This document shows, in pieces, positions 59,761-64,000 of a DNA stretch of 64,000 nt. The notes beneath the pieces are model-generated. The model saw only the letters and a list, made by a program, of their open reading frames with translations, was not told the origin of the DNA and did no database searches. A program made the position numbers and the translations under genes. Position 1 is the first letter of the stretch. Each line of letters starts with the position of its first letter. The DNA comes from Syngnathus acus. Its lineage: Eukaryota > Chordata > Actinopteri > Syngnathiformes > Syngnathidae. Location of the stretch: assembly GCF_901709675.1 (NCBI RefSeq), contig NC_051091.1, positions 7,224,967-7,288,966 of the forward strand. The letters are read 5' to 3'.

Positions 59761-62322
59761 CAGCAACAAGAGGAACCTTGTCTTGAGAATTCATTCCCTT
59801 CTTGCGACTGCAGAAACTTCAACTCCCTTCCTTATATGCATATGACATAATATATAGGACACGCCTCACATACGACGTGCACACAAAGACAAGCAAGTGA
59901 TTCAGCAGATTTATTTAACGACACTTCCTGTACATTTTAGAGTTCAAATTGATTTTTTTAAGACAATAGTGGTCTTTAATGACAAAGGTGAACTGATACG
60001 TCTGGTTTACAGAGCCTTGTATTCTGATTAGAATGAAACAGAGTGACTAAAGGGAATGAGGTGCTCCGTATAGATAAAAAGAAATCACAAATAAAAAGGC
60101 AGAATCGAAAAGAAACTCATTCGGGTTCACACTATATTCCTATGTCAAGTATATGGTTCAATCAGAATTTTATTTGTCTAGAAAATGGCTGTTTTAATTC
60201 ACAGTGGCGCATGGAACCGGCAGATATAGATCATGTCACGTGTAAATAGTTGACCAGAGATCTTCAGTTTGATCAGAATAACAAAAACAAATAGCCCCAG
60301 TAACCAAACAAACAATGACATTTTAATTGGACACACCATTTAAATCATCACAGTGAAGGGTTGGAAAAGTATGAGAACTATTCGGGTTATGACTTCCCCA
60401 AGTGTTTGGAATCAACTAACCTAGAGTTCAACTAATGTGACGAGACGAGGTGATGGTGAAAGCAACCCGTACCTATTAATTATTTGACGTCTATAGCCGT
60501 CAATGGCAGTGGATGAGTCAAATCACAACAATATTGAATTTGCCATTCACACATCTACGCAGGATGGCTAGCTGAGTGCCATAAATACTGACAAAAAAAC
60601 TGCACGTAACCTGCCCACGCCATTAGTTCCCTTGAATGCACACAAACATCGGTATCAAAGTGCCCCTCCACGAGAGATTGGCGCCTATCACAACAAAGAC
60701 CAACATTTATAGGCCGGCCCGCATGGTTCAGCGGTACACGGCTGACAAACATGCCTTGTTTGTACACAAAGCAGTCATCAGCTGGGCCGGCTCCAGTTCT
60801 CATAGTGCCCGCAGTGTATTTACAGGGTTATTTTGGTCGAGGGGCAGGACCCCTCTCGGCCCTCGGTTTATTGGCTGGGAAACCTACATTCCTTTCAAGA
60901 CCAGCCAATCCGAAAAAGAAAGCGGAGGCAGACAAATTACTCATAGGTGGAACAATGAAGCCACAAGAAGGACGTTTGAGTCTCTTTGGCAAATGGGTGC
61001 TTGCCCTGAGCAATTTCACCCACAACATCAAGATTTCATGCTGCATTAACCGTTATGATATTAACCGACGGTATCAATTCTAATTTCGTGGCTGTTTGAT
61101 GGACATTTCAGGGACACAAGAAATAAAAGGACGAATAAGAACACAGGCTCGTAATAAGTCCCCAATTGATGTTTGCTGCCAAAAAATATTTTTCCATCTC
61201 GTGTCCATTATTAACTGGCTATGTAAACAAATGGAGAACTATAAATGAGCCACAAATGAAGGAGACCGCGCGCAAGAAGGAGCGAAGCCACCCTGCAGCA
61301 TTTCTCTCTGCATGGCTGAGCGTCACAATGCACAGCAACATGGAATGGGAGGCATTTGTGAGATCAGTTGCCAGATAAGTCACACAAAATTAATGCCCGT
61401 CTCTCTCTCTCTCTCTGCTGCGGCTTTCTTCCTCAACCGTTTAGCGCAAACACACTGTTACACTCTTGAACCATTAAAAAACAAAACACTGAATAATTTG
61501 CATGCTAGGAACAGACACAAAGCCTTTCAAAGCGGGGGGGTGTCTGACAAAAGGCGTTTTTAAATGACTAAATCACTCATTCACAGAGTTACAGTTTTGA
61601 GGATTACTAACGGGTGACGCACGATCGCCATTTCCAGGAACTTGGTTTAATCGGCTTTTTGGTAATAGATAGTAATGGGAAAGCCAATCATTACATCACA
61701 ACTTGGTCTTTTTTCAAAACATGAGTGCTTTTCAGCTTCCAATCAATATTCATTGGCCTTGTCATCTCAGTCATTGTAGACGATAAGTCTGGGACACATG
61801 ATAAGTGAAACCAAGTATTTCCTGATCTAGCGACACACACCCATGATTCATCAGTGGACCATTTGAAAAGAGCTGATTCTGCTGGATTAGCTGTTAAGAG
61901 GGGACTTTCTTCAACTACTGTTAGTCAAAAATAGGAAAAATGTTTTTTCCCCCCTGTTGATATCTGTTTGAGGAGACTCAGGAATGGCAGGGTAGCATAT
62001 TTGGCATTTAGAGAAAATAAGTGCAGTTCTATATTGTGGGCCTTGAATTAAATTAAAGAGCAAGTCACAGACGACCCCTGCAGTTCATCCAAACAACAAG
62101 CCAGCTGCAAAATGTGTGTGTGTGCGTCCCTCAAATGTATCTCAGACCCCATTCATCGCTCACACACACGAAAAAAAGAAAAAAAAAAAGAAAACAGGTT
62201 GTGTAAGAGCGAAGCTACAGACTGCAAGTCAAAAGAGGATATGAGACAGTAGAAATGAGCTAAGATGGGGAAGTGGAGTCACACATTCAGCACATGCCCC
62301 AAAATATCCCACCCACACTCAC
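59761..62322. other. tfeb 5' flank or intron without recognised exon
   Basis: Apart from the CLEAR-like box at 60235 and a short (CT)n tract near 61400-61417, nothing is recognised. Open frames of up to 137 codons around 60636-61049 have no family features. Confidence 0.45.
60235..60242. promoter_or_regulatory. tfeb: CLEAR-like E-box upstream of tfeb
   Basis: GTCACGTG matches eight bases of the ten-base CLEAR consensus GTCACGTGAC. It lies about 400-500 bp upstream of the candidate first exon at 59508. TFEB is known to activate its own gene through such sites in mammals. Confidence 0.4.
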
Positions 62323-62500
62323 CTCTGTTAGATCATGGGTCGTCTTGTCAAATATCACATGCCAAGCTGTCGTTACACGAGTGTCTAAGATGCACCGTTT
62401 CGAGACGTTCTCAATGTTTTGCTTCAGTAAAACCCCGTAAATAGCGGAGGCGCTTCCTCGCCACGGTCACGACGCGAAAGAAGACAGTCCCTATCCATAT
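62323..62500 (-). promoter_or_regulatory. tfeb: Candidate alternative first exon of tfeb with CpG-rich upstream end
   Basis: CTAACAGAG|GTGAGTGT is a consensus donor on the minus strand at 62322/62323. Upstream at 62436-62478 the CpG frequency rises (TTCGCGTCGTGACC, AGCGCCTCCGC), as at vertebrate transcription starts. The start site itself is not defined. Confidence 0.35.
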
Positions 62501-63835
62501 GGCGGACGGAGTTGTATTTACACACACCTGATGCTCTTTCACACTCGAGTACATCGGACTAAGCTGGCCTCTGTGTGTTTGCACGGATGCTTCTGTTTAC
62601 TTGAGGAAAATTAGCCCCATCACCAACACTTACTGGCAAACACAAAGCCAATGAGGCTGAAATATGAGCACTCACACGCACACGCTTTTCCATATGTATT
62701 GCACACTTTTGACATGAGTCACATTATGAGCCAGTGCTTGGCAATGATACATACCGAAACATGTGAGGATGAGATGAAAGTAATGTGGTGCTGTTTGCAT
62801 GCAAAGGGTTTGATGGAAGATTAAATTGCATTTGGCAAAAAGCTTCCATATTATAGAATTAGACTATGTAGACTCTATTCTGTATTCAAACACTGCTTTT
62901 TTTTTTTTTTAATCTACGGCATTCCACATATTAAGTACAACTCCACTTTTGCCCTTGTAAAGGAGAATGTCATGACATTTTCACCATAATGTTAAAACCA
63001 TATCGTATTCTCGGGAGTCTACAGTAGAGACTGGCAAAGATGTTCGCAGAGTTCAACAGTCACGGAACAAAGTGTAATGTCAAAAGTATTGTTGGTGTTA
63101 GGTCAGCACACATGAGCTGTTGAAGGCTGGATATAGTTGGACCACTGATGAACACCATGGGAATGCATTACAGATTACATCATTCCAATTGATTTTTTTT
63201 AATTTGTCATATTCAATAAATTGCAATCATTTCCAATTTAAATCACCTCTAAAAATGTATCATAAGAGTGATAACAACCAGGATGACAAATGATACCCCC
63301 ACTATGGTTCATGATTGAAGGCTTAAGCTAAAGAGGAGACCTGTGTGGTACCTTCAACATGTGATGTTGGCACCGTGCACAATTTACCATATGCTGAAGT
63401 ACTGTTCTTGAATAGGCAATACAGTTAACGTATGTAGTCACAGCTTATACATAGCAACACAGCCCGGGGCTGAGGTGTTGTTACTGATACTGGCCTGGCT
63501 TCAGCTCAGAAATGGCAAGCGCGGCTGACTCTCAACGGGAGAGAGCAAGTCGAGCATTTTCACAAGACAAATTATAATATTTTTATAACAACAAACTATC
63601 GCAATACATTTATATTTGTAATTGTTTTTTTTTTAAATATGCAATGTCTGAAACTGAAGGGCAACTTAAAATTATTGAACTTTTCTATGCGCAAATAACA
63701 TCCATAAAACGTGTTCTAAATACAAACGCAAGCCACAAAAAAAACCTCAAATGTAAGGTAAAATACGCTTTGATGGAGTTATGCTGGTAGTGGTGTTGTT
63801 TTAAAAGTGAAGTGTTGGTGAAATGTCACACTTAC
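62501..63835. other. Right-hand flank, nothing recognised
   Basis: AT-rich sequence with poly(T) runs near 62899 and 63191. No exon, RNA gene or mobile element could be supported. Confidence 0.45.
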
Positions 63836-63920
63836 CAGCTCTGAAGGTCAGACGTTGCAGAATAGCTTGGCGACAACTTCTCTAGTGCACTCCTCGGGGA
63901 CGCAAAATCTCTAGCACGGA
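63836..63920 (-). promoter_or_regulatory. tfeb: Candidate distal untranslated exon of tfeb
   Basis: CAGAGCTG|GTAAGTGTG is a near-perfect donor on the minus strand at 63835/63836. Its upper boundary is not visible. It could equally be an unrelated chance match near the window edge. Confidence 0.25.
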
Positions 63921-64000
63921 AAAAAAAGTGCTGAGTTTGACTAAGTAAACGCTTCCAAAATATTTATGTTTCTCGCCACTTCCACATGTTGCTACGCAGC

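Noticed and set aside
60716-60745. A-box-like GCATGGTTCAGCGGTA suggesting a tRNA gene
   Set aside because: No B box follows at the required distance and no cloverleaf can be drawn.
60636-61049. Plus-strand open frame of 137 codons
   Set aside because: No domain, no splice context, no start context, and two overlapping open frames compete. The length is not exceptional for this much sequence.

Overview
This is vertebrate, most likely ray-finned fish, genomic DNA. Two multi-exon genes with GT/AG introns can be read, separated by a long gene-poor interval rich in CA/TG microsatellites, hAT-type fragments, a tRNA-type SINE and a LINE remnant. There is no sign of prokaryotic or viral organisation. 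The genus cannot be named from the sequence alone.

Layout. (1) 1-5,930 is a nest of repeats. A highly homogeneous satellite-like array (about 536-4,080) has a 588/590-bp unit grouped into 1,178-bp higher-order units. Each unit holds two long palindromes and a CCAAT plus TGACGTCA module. Around it lie a repeat family carrying a tRNA-like segment, a 5'-truncated LINE and a small retroposed insertion. (2) 9,368-18,019 (+) carries three coding exons of mdfi (MyoD family inhibitor, I-mfa): an acidic/Ser exon, a Ser/Lys/Pro/His-rich exon and the cysteine-rich C-terminal exon. The initiator exon was not found. (3) About 19,000-49,500 is intergenic. It has no convincing protein-coding exon but holds simple repeats (including a 323-bp pure CA run), hAT ends, CTCF-like and RFX-like motifs, a GC-rich promoter-like patch and AT-rich stretches resembling vertebrate conserved non-coding elements. 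(4) 49,775-55,586 (-) holds ten coding exons of tfeb (MiT/TFE bHLH-leucine-zipper factor). They join in frame into a predicted 514-residue protein. (5) 55,589-64,000 is the 5' side of tfeb, with several consensus donors on the minus strand that could belong to alternative untranslated first exons, plus CACGTG boxes of the type MiT factors bind.

The convergent mdfi-tfeb pair matches the MDFI/TFEB neighbourhood of human 6p21.1. That synteny helps separate these genes from their paralogues MDFIC and TFEC. The two genes are not one pathway. mdfi encodes a cysteine-rich inhibitor of myogenic bHLH and TCF/LEF factors that also binds PIEZO channels. tfeb encodes the nutrient-controlled activator of lysosome and autophagy genes.

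No genuinely new biological system is evident. The strongest unexplained structure is the palindromic array, in which the hairpin spacer is inverted between alternating subunits.
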